Position numbers and translations under genes: made by a program. From Rikenellaceae bacterium (lineage in GTDB: Bacteria > Bacteroidota > Bacteroidia > Bacteroidales > Rikenellaceae): a stretch of 55,528 nucleotides of DNA. Below the pieces are notes generated by a model. That model was not told the DNA's origin. It searched no databases and saw only the letters and a list, made by a program, of their open reading frames with translations. The stretch spans positions 1-55,528 of the forward strand of contig SUZS01000011.1 of NCBI GenBank assembly GCA_015059785.1, given 5' to 3'. Positions 35,337-43,006 of this stretch are shown one piece after another. Position 1 is the first letter of the stretch. The number at the start of each line of letters is the position of its first letter.

Positions 35337-36953
35337 TTACTGATTCATTGTTGCAAGGAACTCCTCATTGCTTCGTGTCATACCCATCTGCTTCTGGAGG
35401 AACTCCATAGCCTCTACAGTTGTCATATCCGACAAGTACTTTCTCAGAATCCAAGTGCGTTGCATAACTTCACGGCTTAAGAGCATATCCTCGCGGCGAG
35501 TACCCGATGCGATAACATCCACAGCAGGGTAGATGCGCTTATTTGCCAATCGGCGGTCGAGCTGAAGTTCCATATTACCAGTACCCTTAAACTCCTCAAA
35601 GATAACCTCATCCATCTTCGAGCCAGTGTCTATAAGTGCTGTGGCGATAATTGTCAGCGAACCCTTCTCCTCAGTATTTCTCGCTGCTCCGAAGAAACGC
35701 TTAGGCTTGTGGAGCGCATTGGCATCCACACCTCCCGACAACACCTTTCCCGATGCAGGCTGAACAGAGTTGTATGCGCGCGCAAGGCGGGTAATTGAGT
35801 CAAGAAGGATAACCACATCGTGTCCGCACTCTACCATACGCTTAGCCTTCTCAAGAACCATCTCTGCAACCTTAACATGGCGCGTCGCCTGCTCGTCAAA
35901 TGTTGATGCCACAACCTCAGCCTTGACATGGCGAGCCATCTCTGTAACCTCCTCAGGTCGCTCATCTATCAGCAACACAATCATATAGACCTCCGGATGG
36001 TTATCCGCAATGGCGTTGGCAATGCTCTGTAGCAGCATAGTCTTACCCGTCTTAGGCTGTGCAACAATCAGTGCACGCTGCCCCTTGCCAATAGGAGAGA
36101 AGAGGTCTACAACGCGATTAGACAGATCGTTGTGGCCGTTGCCAGTGAGGTTGAATTTCTCATTTGGAAATAGGGGAGTCATATACTCAAACTGTACGCG
36201 GTCACGCACAGCATTAGGCTCAAGTCCGTTAATCTCAAGCACCTTTACCAGTGGGAAGTACTTCTCACCCTCCTTTGGAGGACGAATAATACCCGTCACA
36301 GTATCTCCTGCCTTAAGACCAAAGAGTTTGATTTGCGATGGCGAGACATAGATGTCGTCTGGAGAATTGAGATAGTTGTAATCTGCCGAGCGCAAGAATC
36401 CGTACCCCTCTGGAATAAGCTCCAACACTCCCTCACCGATAACCTCAGCCGTAAAATCATCCTTGGTAATCTCCTCTTCCACAGGCTCTTGTGGGGTCTG
36501 CTCTACAGCTGGAGACTCTACCTGCTGTGACTCTGCTTGTTGTTCTGATACCTCTGGTCTATCAGTAGTATCTGCAACCTTCTCAGCCGTGCGAGGCTTG
36601 CGGCCACGACGCTTCTCTGTTTTCTCAACCTTTGGCTCCTCTGTAGATACCTCCACCTCTGTCTGCTTAGGTTCTACCTCCTGCTGCGGTTCAGCATCAG
36701 CCTCCACCTTTGCAGCCTTGCGAGGTTTGCGACCACGACGCTTAGGCTCTGAGGCCTCCTCTTTTAGAGACACACTAACATCCTCACTAACAACCTCTTG
36801 CGACTCAGGCTGAACTTCTTCTGACACCGTTCCACCAGCGATAAGCTTTATAATAGTTCTCTTTGAGAGCTTGTCGCTCACAATACCAAATGCCTTTGCA
36901 ATCTCACGCAACTCTTTGAGACTCTTGCTCTCAAGTGTAGCTAAATCTTCCAT
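35337..36953 (-). CDS. rho: Transcription termination factor Rho with N-terminal charged insertion
   Basis: A protein of 538 residues, longer than the ~420 of the E. coli protein. The N-terminal Rho domain ([20 protein letters not shown], ~14-40) is followed by ~120 residues of acidic/Gln-rich sequence holding two KRRGRKPR blocks. Then come the RNA-binding cold-shock-like domain (~175-245, [18 protein letters not shown]) and the ATPase (P loop [39 protein letters not shown]). The hexameric helicase terminates untranslated transcripts. The insertion may alter RNA binding or condensation (inference). A canonical promoter lies at 37007-37037. Confidence 0.97.
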   Translation of the reverse strand: MEDLATLESKSLKELREIAKAFGIVSDKLSKRTIIKLIAGGTVSEEVQPESQEVVSEDVSVSLKEEASEPKRRGRKPRKAAKVEADAEPQQEVEPKQTEVEVSTEEPKVEKTEKRRGRKPRTAEKVADTTDRPEVSEQQAESQQVESPAVEQTPQEPVEEEITKDDFTAEVIGEGVLELIPEGYGFLRSADYNYLNSPDDIYVSPSQIKLFGLKAGDTVTGIIRPPKEGEKYFPLVKVLEINGLEPNAVRDRVQFEYMTPLFPNEKFNLTGNGHNDLSNRVVDLFSPIGKGQRALIVAQPKTGKTMLLQSIANAIADNHPEVYMIVLLIDERPEEVTEMARHVKAEVVASTFDEQATRHVKVAEMVLEKAKRMVECGHDVVILLDSITRLARAYNSVQPASGKVLSGGVDANALHKPKRFFGAARNTEEKGSLTIIATALIDTGSKMDEVIFEEFKGTGNMELQLDRRLANKRIYPAVDVIASGTRREDMLLSREVMQRTWILRKYLSDMTTVEAMEFLQKQMGMTRSNEEFLATMNQ

Positions 36954-37006
36954 AATGTTTTAATTGATGATAATAGACCAGCCGGACGACTGACCAAATG
37001 ATAGTG

Positions 37007-37037
37007 CAAAGATAGTACAATTTTGTTAAAAAGCAAA
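37007..37037 (-). promoter_or_regulatory. Canonical promoter of rho
   Basis: On the minus strand TTTG (37037-37034), a 19-base spacer, and TATCTTTG (37014-37007) match the Bacteroidota consensus exactly. The leader to the ATG at 36953 is about 50 bases. Confidence 0.8.
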
Positions 37038-37258
37038 GTTTTGAGATGTTTTAACAGTAATCTGTTGATGCACGACCAACGCAGGCAAACAGACCGAACA
37101 GTCCTACTCATTCGGAAACACAGAACAAAGATTTTAAGAAAGTTAATGAGTTTAAGGATATTAGCGACAACTTTCTTACACTCACTAAATTCCCTAATCT
37201 CACTACTAACTAAGCGTTGAGAGTGACAGCGGCATCCTCTCACTACTAAACACAAAAA
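37038..37258. other. Intergenic segment between rho promoter and tRNA-Leu repeats
   Basis: About 220 AT-rich bases without a convincing gene. The only structure seen is a direct repeat of TCTCACTACTAA at 37198-37209 and 37238-37249. The open frames crossing it are fragments with no promoter or recognisable product. Confidence 0.5.
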
Positions 37259-37282
37259 GGGAGGAGACCACAATCTCCTCCC
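37259..37282 (-). terminator. Terminator hairpin behind the most distal tRNA-Leu 3'-end copy
   Basis: A 9-bp stem GGGAGGAGA/TCTCCTCCC with a 6-base loop, followed in tRNA sense by five T residues. It differs in half its stem and its loop from the two GNRA-loop terminators of the repeat units, as expected if it is the tRNA's original terminator. Confidence 0.75.
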
Positions 37283-37287
37283 CCGAG

Positions 37288-37588
37288 TACCCGAAGCCGG
37301 GATTGAAGTGCAGCGACGCAGTCGCAAACTCGCGCGGATACCTTAACTGCGCAGACCGAAGGTCAAGCATAAACACCATATATCCGCGCAACCGCCATTA
37401 AGGTGAGCATCGCGGATTGGGAAATCTCGCCCAGTTGGCGAGAATGCCGAAGGCAGATGCTAATATGATTGACGACTGCGGGCTTGCACGCATAGGCGAG
37501 CAATCGCATTAACAGCAGAACGAAGTTCCTCGCCAACTGATATCCATCCAAACACAAAAGGAGAAGCTCTCGCTTCTCCTCCCCCGAG
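37288..37588 (-). repeat. tRNA-Leu-associated tandem unit, distal copy (301 bp)
   Basis: The unit begins (plus coordinates) with a 20-base tRNA-Leu 3'-end copy at 37288-37307 carrying one T-loop substitution. The body matches the proximal unit with only a few differences. Its terminator (37560-37579, GGAGAAGC-GAGA-GCTTCTCC in tRNA sense) follows the second tRNA-end copy. The open frames across it are not supported as genes, since copy differences there are mostly amino-acid changing. Confidence 0.85.
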
Positions 37589-37889
37589 TACCCGAAGCCG
37601 GGATCGAAGTGCAGCGACGCAGTCGCAAACTCGCGCGGATACCTTAACTGCGCAGACCGAAGGTCAAGCATAAACACCACATATCCGCGCAACCGCCATT
37701 AAGGTGAGCATCGCGGATTGGGAAATCTCGCCCAGTTGGCGAGAATGCCGAAGGCAGATGTTAATGTGATTGACGACTGCGGGCTTGCACGCATAGGCGA
37801 GCAATCGCATTAACAGCGGAACGAAGTTCCTCGCCAACTGATATCCACCCAAACACAAAAGGAGAAGCTTTCGCTTCTCCTCCCCCGAG
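37589..37889 (-). repeat. tRNA-Leu-associated tandem unit, proximal copy (301 bp), structured RNA body
   Basis: The tRNA 3'-end copy at 37589-37608 is followed by hairpin GCGAC-GCA-GTCGC (37614-37626). GCGCGGATA/TATCCGCGC (37633-37641 with 37682-37690) encloses GACC-GAA-GGTC (37655-37665). A four-way junction follows, with an outer stem (37733-37743 with 37830-37840) enclosing hairpin TGCC-GAA-GGCA (37746-37756), a 13-bp stem (37760-37772 with 37802-37814) and hairpin GGAAC-GAA-GTTCC (37818-37830). The tRNA terminator is at 37861-37880. Loop sequences read UUC in tRNA sense. Confidence 0.85.
37861..37880 (-). terminator. Intrinsic terminator of tRNA-Leu, carried by the repeat unit
   Basis: In tRNA sense an 8-bp stem GGAGAAGC/GCTTCTCC with a GAAA loop is followed by TTTTG. 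The copy at 37560-37579 keeps the stem and changes the loop to GAGA, another GNRA loop. Confidence 0.8.
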
Positions 37890-37975
37890 TACCCGAAGCC
37901 GGGATCGAACCGGCACGGACATTTCTGTCCACAGGATTTTAAGTCCGGCGTGTCTACCTATTCCACCATTCGGGC
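37890..37975 (-). tRNA. tRNA-Leu (anticodon UAA)
   Basis: An 86-base class II tRNA. Acceptor GCCCGAA pairs with TTCGGGT (G.U first pair) with discriminator A. The D arm is GTG/CAC. The anticodon loop CTTAAAA gives UAA, and A36-A37-A38 is the MiaA recognition triplet. The long variable arm is GGACA-GAAA-TGTCC and the T arm GCCGG-TTCGATC-CCGGC. The anticodon stem has a C.U mismatch at 28-42. CCA is not encoded. It lies just downstream of miaA. Confidence 0.94.
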
Positions 37976-37991
37976 AACCCTTTTTGCGGTG

Positions 37992-37999
37992 CAAATGTA
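37992..37999 (-). promoter_or_regulatory. -7 promoter element for tRNA-Leu
   Basis: Minus-strand TACATTTG lies 16 bases before the tRNA. A TTG with a 20-base spacer lies upstream, inside the end of miaA. Confidence 0.6.
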
Positions 38000-38011
38000 C
38001 AAATTTATATC

Positions 38012-38926
38012 TTATTCTCCAAATTGAGAGTCAATATATTTGATAATTTGCGGATAATCAATGGGCGAGAACCACGCTATCTCACTATCGCGACGGAACC
38101 AAGTCATCTGCCGCTTAGCGTAGTGACGAGTATTACGCTTGAGTAGCTCCACAGCCTCGTCTAAAGTTATTTTTCCATCAAAGTAGTCAAACATCTCTCT
38201 GTAACCAACCGTATGCAGTGAGTTACAGTGACGATAGGGCAGTACAGCACGCGCCTCTTCTACCAATCCCGCCTCAATCATCATATCCACGCGGCTATTT
38301 ATGCGATCATAGAGCACCTCGCGAGGCACATCAACGCCAACCTTAACTATCTGAAAATCACGCTCCTTAACCTCACCCTTACGCAGTTCAGAGTACTTCA
38401 TACCAGTAACAAGGCAAACCTCAAGGGCTCGCATAACGCGGGCGGGGTTATTTCTATCTACAACCTTATAGTACTCTGGGTCAAGCTCGCGCAGCTGCTC
38501 TGCAAGGGCCTCCACACCCCCAAAGAGCAGGGTATCGGCAAGCTCACTACGGAGCTCCGAGTCAGCCTCAGGCAGGGTGTCCATACCCTCACATAGCGCA
38601 CGAATATAGAGTCCAGAGCCTCCTACAGCGACCACGGTATCGCCCTTTTCAAAGAGTTTATCAAGACGCTCTAAAGCTCGTTTCTCATACTCTCCGCAGT
38701 TAAAGTCCTCTGTTAATTCAAGCTCTGCAATAAAGTGATGCTCAACGCTTTGCAGTTGCTCGTCTGAGGGATATGCTGTGCCTATTTTCAGACCCTTATA
38801 TACTTGACGCGAATCTGTTGAGATTATCGGCGCACTATAATGTCGGGCAAGAGCGATGCTTAGATCAGTCTTGCCCGATGCCGTAGGTCCGACAACTACA
38901 ATCAGTCGCTTAGTACTCGTCGTCAT
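38012..38926 (-). CDS. miaA: tRNA dimethylallyltransferase MiaA
   Basis: A protein of 304 residues from the ATG at 38926 (MTTSTKRLIVVVGPTASGKT). An upstream in-frame start would lie deeper in the preceding gene. The P loop GPTASGKT, STDSRQVYKGL and VGGSGLYIRAL are conserved, and the C-terminus has RNTRHYAKRQMTWFRRD. It attaches dimethylallyl to A37 of tRNAs reading UNN codons. The next gene downstream on the same strand is tRNA-Leu(UAA), one of its substrates. It overlaps the pRiA4b-like gene by 17 bases. Confidence 0.97.
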   Translation of the reverse strand: MTTSTKRLIVVVGPTASGKTDLSIALARHYSAPIISTDSRQVYKGLKIGTAYPSDEQLQSVEHHFIAELELTEDFNCGEYEKRALERLDKLFEKGDTVVAVGGSGLYIRALCEGMDTLPEADSELRSELADTLLFGGVEALAEQLRELDPEYYKVVDRNNPARVMRALEVCLVTGMKYSELRKGEVKERDFQIVKVGVDVPREVLYDRINSRVDMMIEAGLVEEARAVLPYRHCNSLHTVGYREMFDYFDGKITLDEAVELLKRNTRHYAKRQMTWFRRDSEIAWFSPIDYPQIIKYIDSQFGE

Positions 38927-39416
38927 AGCTATCGTCACCGTCAAACTCGCCAAACTCATCCATCATCTCATCAAAGATAGAGCCATCGTCTGCAGGCACT
39001 GCGTCTGGGTCGTACTGGTCTGGCACGCGGGCGTTCTCAAACGACACGCGCGGGTACTCAAGCTCTGGATTTGGCTGTTGTGCACTTACAACCTCTATAT
39101 AGAATGCGCGGTCGGCAATCATATCAAACTGATAGATAAGACGGTTGCACTCTGAGACCACAAGCTCTGCAAGCGACACCTTCTCCATAGCCACAGGTGC
39201 ACCCTCAAACTGCTCCTCACCCAAGTCCATAAGTGAGAACTCCTGCAGTGGCTGCCACTGCTCATCGGCAGTGTAGAACGATGCCATACAGTCATCATAG
39301 TCTATAGAGGCGATGATAAAGTTGTGAAGCTCAAGGAGATTCATCTCGTGAGAGACCTCAAAATCGCGAACGAAGTTATCATTCTCGTCGCTGAGCATTC
39401 TAAGTCTGAGTATCAT
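38910..39416 (-). CDS. pRiA4b ORF-3-like / TnpR-passenger-like protein
   Basis: A protein of 168 residues beginning MILRLRMLSDENDNFVRDFE, with NLLELHNFIIASIDYDDCMA and a very acidic tail (DEFGEFDGDDSYDDEY). The N-terminal fold and the motif order fit the plasmid pRiA4b ORF-3 family, often labelled as an IS1096 passenger. No transposase or inverted repeat is nearby, so the label reflects family history rather than mobility. The function is unknown. It overlaps miaA and is presumably co-transcribed with it. Confidence 0.75.
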   Translation of the reverse strand: MILRLRMLSDENDNFVRDFEVSHEMNLLELHNFIIASIDYDDCMASFYTADEQWQPLQEFSLMDLGEEQFEGAPVAMEKVSLAELVVSECNRLIYQFDMIADRAFYIEVVSAQQPNPELEYPRVSFENARVPDQYDPDAVPADDGSIFDEMMDEFGEFDGDDSYDDEY

Positions 39417-39428
39417 AGGCTGAGTCTA

Positions 39429-40952
39429 TTACTTAATCTTTACACAACGAATCTGCAATGCATTAGCACGCTTTGTTGGGTAATTGAGGTTAAACTTATT
39501 GATAGTACGGGTTGTAGTAAGGTCAAAGTACATACAAGTGCTCTGCTTGCCGTCAGTTGTAGAGCCTGCAGTCCAGTAGTAACCCTCCCAAGGCTCTGGC
39601 TGTGAAGGATATACACCCTCCTTGAAGTTCATATTGTGAATTACTCCGTCGTAGTAATTTCTAAATCCACCTGCCAAGTAGAAGTAACTGTTTGTTCCAT
39701 CTGATAGCATCCAGCCGAATCTGCCACGAGCATCCTCTACTGACATACCATCCTCTGCATCTGTTAGTTTAAGGCAGTCAAAGTCTGAGGCGGCAGGCAC
39801 TCTCCAACCATAAGGACAAGGGTCGTAAAGACTCTTTGTTGTTCCGCTCCAAAGCGAGCTGTTAGTAGTGTGCATCCAGTCGCCGATACCGTCGCCCTTC
39901 TCACTATCAACGCAAGCAGGGTTTGTAATAAAGGTTGTTGGGTGTGCAATCGTATACTCAACAGTACCAGTCTCTGATGAGGTCTCGGCATACTCAACAT
40001 ATGCTGCACTGCCACTACCAGAGTATACATACTCATCCTCGCCACCTGCGCAATCGTGATAGTACGGACGAAGGAATGGGTCTTTGCGGCCCCACTGATA
40101 GTAGAGACCATAGCTGTCAAGAATCTTCTTGCTACTATCTGTCGCACCATTGCTATTTCCAAACGCACCGAGGTTGAAATCCATAAAAGTAACGCCATTT
40201 GAGTATGTAGAGTAACACTCAAGCGGATTTGCAGACCCCTTTACAAGCCATAAATGCCAGCTCCATAGGATGTTATCAGATGCGTCCACAGCAGCTAAAA
40301 GGGCATTACCTGTACGCATTACATACTTGCCATCCTCCTTAACATAAGCCTCGTCGTCATCCTCCTCTGTCTGCGCATCTACATAGAACGAAGCGGTATT
40401 ATCCTCCTCGTTAAAGACAAGGTGCTCAATCAGTCCTGCATCGCTCTGCCAAAGAATCTTCACTGCACTAATCGCCGACAGAGTCTCACCTCCTCCATTG
40501 CGAGAAACATCAAGCAGATAGGCTGTCATTGGCTCTGTGAGGACATAGCAATTAGCGTACTTACCACCCTCGTTAATAAGGTTATTCATACTACCGATAA
40601 TGTAGCAATCCATTGAGTATGAGGTTGTATCGCCGCTCTTAGATGTGATAGTAAACAGGATATCACAGTCGCGCATCTTATCACGGTCAGCATCAGTCTC
40701 AGGCTCCGCGGGTGGGGTGATGGTCATTGTCTGTGCTGTTTGGTTGATGTCACACTTCCATCCACTTGTGATTGTCTTAACAGCCACCGTGGTTACATTT
40801 TTTGTCGTGTAGCTAATAGTCTGAGGCTCTCCTCCCCACTGAAAATAGAGGCCAGTGCTTGAGAGCTCCATACCGTAGTCATCGCTATCAGAGCAAGCTC
40901 CAAAGCAGATTATAGCGCAAAATGCAAATAGAATGAATTTCAATTTTCCCAT
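39429..40952 (-). CDS. Surface lipoprotein with FISUMP-like C-terminal domain
   Basis: A protein of 507 residues with a lipobox at Cys20 (ICFGAC). The N-terminal ~120 residues form a beta-rich, BACON-like region (QTISYTTKNVTTVAVKTITS). The C-terminal ~230 residues have YYQWGRKDPF, YDPCPYGWRVP and the closing RANALQIRCVKIK, the signature of the Fibrobacter/Bacteroidota major-paralogous (FISUMP-type) domain. The role is unknown, and adhesion or surface display is plausible. It ends 12 bases upstream of the pRiA4b-like gene on the same strand. Confidence 0.8.
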   Translation of the reverse strand: MGKLKFILFAFCAIICFGACSDSDDYGMELSSTGLYFQWGGEPQTISYTTKNVTTVAVKTITSGWKCDINQTAQTMTITPPAEPETDADRDKMRDCDILFTITSKSGDTTSYSMDCYIIGSMNNLINEGGKYANCYVLTEPMTAYLLDVSRNGGGETLSAISAVKILWQSDAGLIEHLVFNEEDNTASFYVDAQTEEDDDEAYVKEDGKYVMRTGNALLAAVDASDNILWSWHLWLVKGSANPLECYSTYSNGVTFMDFNLGAFGNSNGATDSSKKILDSYGLYYQWGRKDPFLRPYYHDCAGGEDEYVYSGSGSAAYVEYAETSSETGTVEYTIAHPTTFITNPACVDSEKGDGIGDWMHTTNSSLWSGTTKSLYDPCPYGWRVPAASDFDCLKLTDAEDGMSVEDARGRFGWMLSDGTNSYFYLAGGFRNYYDGVIHNMNFKEGVYPSQPEPWEGYYWTAGSTTDGKQSTCMYFDLTTTRTINKFNLNYPTKRANALQIRCVKIK

Positions 40953-41111
40953 ATGTCGTTATACTATTTTACAAAAATACAAATATTGGTGCAAATGTAC
41001 CAAAAAAGTTGCAAACTAACTAACCTTTGAGGCCCATTTCTGCAATTTCTTGAAAAAATTATCAATCTATTAACGATTTTACCCTCTATTTAGTATCACA
41101 CACCACAAAAA

Positions 41112-41141
41112 ATACCCCTAACAGCTCAACTGTAGGGGTAT
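41112..41141 (-). terminator. Terminator after the Fe-S protein gene
   Basis: A 12-bp stem with one bulged A (ATACCCCTA-CAG arms, 5-base loop), followed on the minus strand by six T residues. It ends the long minus-strand cluster whose last gene stops at 41161. Confidence 0.85.
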
Positions 41142-41160
41142 ATTATCTGTCGCCAACAGA

Positions 41161-41994
41161 CTACTTTGGTATACCGCGCTCACATGGCACCTTGACTTGA
41201 CACTTACCACAGCCAAAGCGAGGAGCATACTTAACCCTCAGCGTATGCACATAAGCACTGCACAGTTCGTGTGACTTACCCTTTTCAAGGGTTATAGCAC
41301 CCGCAGGGCAACGCATACAAGCTCCACACTTGGTGCAGTACTCGTATATATCAGTATACTGGCGAGGAGTAACCTCAAGCGGTGCATCTACAATTACACT
41401 TCCAAAGCGACCCGCCACACCACGCTCGGTAATAAGTCCCTTTGAGAGTCCAAAGGTACCCAAACCACAGACAAACGCTACATGGCGCTCACTCCAGTTA
41501 CTTGTAAAGCTAAGATTTTTATCCTCTATATCCTCACAGCTACCTGGCTCAAAGACATAGCGAAACTCGTCACTGGCATATGGCGATAGTGCCTTAACGC
41601 CCTGACTGGCGAACCACTGCTCAAGGAAGTGATTCATCTCTGTAAGAAATGCCTGACCCTCTACTCGGGCATACAACCAACCGTTACCCACATCAACGCC
41701 ATCAGCGCAATTACCCTCTACAACAAAGTCGCTAAAGGGTGCGAAGTAACTCACCACTCTCTGTGCTGAGGGCATCCACTCCTTTGGTGTACGGAAGATG
41801 TGTCCCACAGCCTGCGGAGCCTTCAGCTGCTCCCATAGAGGGTCTGCCGCCGAGCCAACTTTAATGATAGGGGAGTCGTACAACCTCTGACCCACATCTG
41901 ATGGATCAAGAGCCATTTGCTCCGAAACATAGTTATGCTCCGAGCGGCGAAAAGCCTCCGAAAGAGCCTCTGATATTTGATTGATTGTAAGCAT
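41161..41994 (-). CDS. 4Fe-4S ferredoxin-type protein, QueG-like
   Basis: A protein of 277 residues from the ATG at 41994 (MLTINQISEALS), 4 bases after the floA stop. The frame extends further upstream only by overlapping floA. Cys clusters are YCTKCGACMRCPAGAI and FGCGKCQVKVPCERGIP, enough for two [4Fe-4S] sites. VAFVCGLGTFGLSKGLITER resembles the flavin/cobalamin-side motif of epoxyqueuosine-reductase-like proteins. It is shorter than QueG and lacks the HEAT-like C-terminus, so an uncharacterised reductase is likelier. Confidence 0.75.
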   Translation of the reverse strand: MLTINQISEALSEAFRRSEHNYVSEQMALDPSDVGQRLYDSPIIKVGSAADPLWEQLKAPQAVGHIFRTPKEWMPSAQRVVSYFAPFSDFVVEGNCADGVDVGNGWLYARVEGQAFLTEMNHFLEQWFASQGVKALSPYASDEFRYVFEPGSCEDIEDKNLSFTSNWSERHVAFVCGLGTFGLSKGLITERGVAGRFGSVIVDAPLEVTPRQYTDIYEYCTKCGACMRCPAGAITLEKGKSHELCSAYVHTLRVKYAPRFGCGKCQVKVPCERGIPK

Positions 41995-41998
41995 ATTG

Positions 41999-42976
41999 CT
42001 ACTTCTTTGAACTATCAGCCTTTGGCGCTGAGATAGACTCTCGCATCTGAGTGTCGGCAATCATATTCTTCATACGGTAGTAGTCCATAATACCCAGATT
42101 GCCATTGCGGAACGCCTCTGCCATTGCAAGTGGTACCTCTGCCTCAGCAAGGATAACCTTTGCACGAGCCTCCTGAGCCTTTGCCTTCATCTCCTGCTCA
42201 AGAGCTACAGCCATAGCACGACGCTCCTCAGCCTTTGCCTGAGCAATGTTCTTATCAGCCTCTGCCTGATCCATCTGAAGCTGCGCACCGATATTCTTAC
42301 CAACATCAATATCAGCGATGTCGATAGAGAGAATCTCAAATGCAGTACCCGCATCCAGACCCTTCTCAAGCACCACGCGAGAGATAAAATCAGGATTCTC
42401 AAGCACCGACTTGTGCGATGCAGACGAGCCGATAGATGACACAATACCCTCACCAACACGCGCAAGGACAGTCTCCTCGCCCGCACCACCAACAAGCTGA
42501 CGGATATTTGCACGCACAGTAACACGCGCCTTGGCAATGAGCTGAATACCATCCTTTGCCACAGCAGTCACTGGTGGAGTATTGATAACCTTCGGATTTA
42601 CAGACATCTGTACCGCCTCAAACACATCACGACCTGCAAGGTCAATAGCTGTCGCCTCCTCAAAATTGAGGCTGATACCCGCTTTCTGAGCGGACACAAG
42701 TGCATGAACAACATTTCTAAAGTTACCACCCGCGAGATAGTGCGCCTCAAGCGAGTTAGGGTTAAGCTTTAGACCCGCCTTTGTACCCTCAATCATTGAC
42801 GATACGATAGACGAAACTGGAATCTTACGCCAGCGCATCAGCACCATCTGTAGCAGCGAGATATGCGCACCTGAGATTAGAGCTGTAAACCACAGTCCTA
42901 CTGGCACAAAGTAGAAAATTACCCAAATGGCTATCAGAGCCAAAATAGCGAGTACGAAAATAATACCAATCTCCAT
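41999..42976 (-). CDS. floA: Flotillin-like protein FloA
   Basis: A protein of 325 residues with N-terminal membrane hairpin helices ([25 protein letters not shown], ~5-30). An SPFH-type domain follows ([24 protein letters not shown], here [20 protein letters not shown]) and a helical region rich in Ala/Glu ([20 protein letters not shown]). It organises membrane microdomains. The usual partner gene nfeD is present but separated from floA by the GH31 gene. Confidence 0.95.
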   Translation of the reverse strand: MEIGIIFVLAILALIAIWVIFYFVPVGLWFTALISGAHISLLQMVLMRWRKIPVSSIVSSMIEGTKAGLKLNPNSLEAHYLAGGNFRNVVHALVSAQKAGISLNFEEATAIDLAGRDVFEAVQMSVNPKVINTPPVTAVAKDGIQLIAKARVTVRANIRQLVGGAGEETVLARVGEGIVSSIGSSASHKSVLENPDFISRVVLEKGLDAGTAFEILSIDIADIDVGKNIGAQLQMDQAEADKNIAQAKAEERRAMAVALEQEMKAKAQEARAKVILAEAEVPLAMAEAFRNGNLGIMDYYRMKNMIADTQMRESISAPKADSSKK

Positions 42977-43006
42977 AATAATTTATATTTTAAGGTTTTA
43001 CAATGA

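Noticed and set aside
33710..37889. CRISPR array
   Set aside because: Only two units per locus, 144-301 bp long, with no short repeat/unique spacer alternation and no cas genes.
33710..37889. Insertion sequence or MITE with terminal inverted repeats
   Set aside because: Unit ends are direct copies of the tRNA 3' end, not inverted repeats, and there is no target-site duplication pattern or transposase.
33710..37889. Group II intron, retron or diversity-generating element
   Set aside because: No reverse transcriptase gene and no domain V-like hairpin or template/variable repeat was seen.
37363..37994. Open frames across the tRNA-Leu repeat units (e.g. 37363-37692, 37664-37858, 37761-37994)
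   Set aside because: They cross tRNA-end copies or the tRNA itself, have no promoter of their own, and differences between copies are mostly amino-acid changing while RNA stems are preserved.
38910..39416. Mobile element inferred from the TnpR-passenger-type family label
   Set aside because: No transposase, terminal repeats or composition shift. The gene overlaps miaA in a stable operon-like context.
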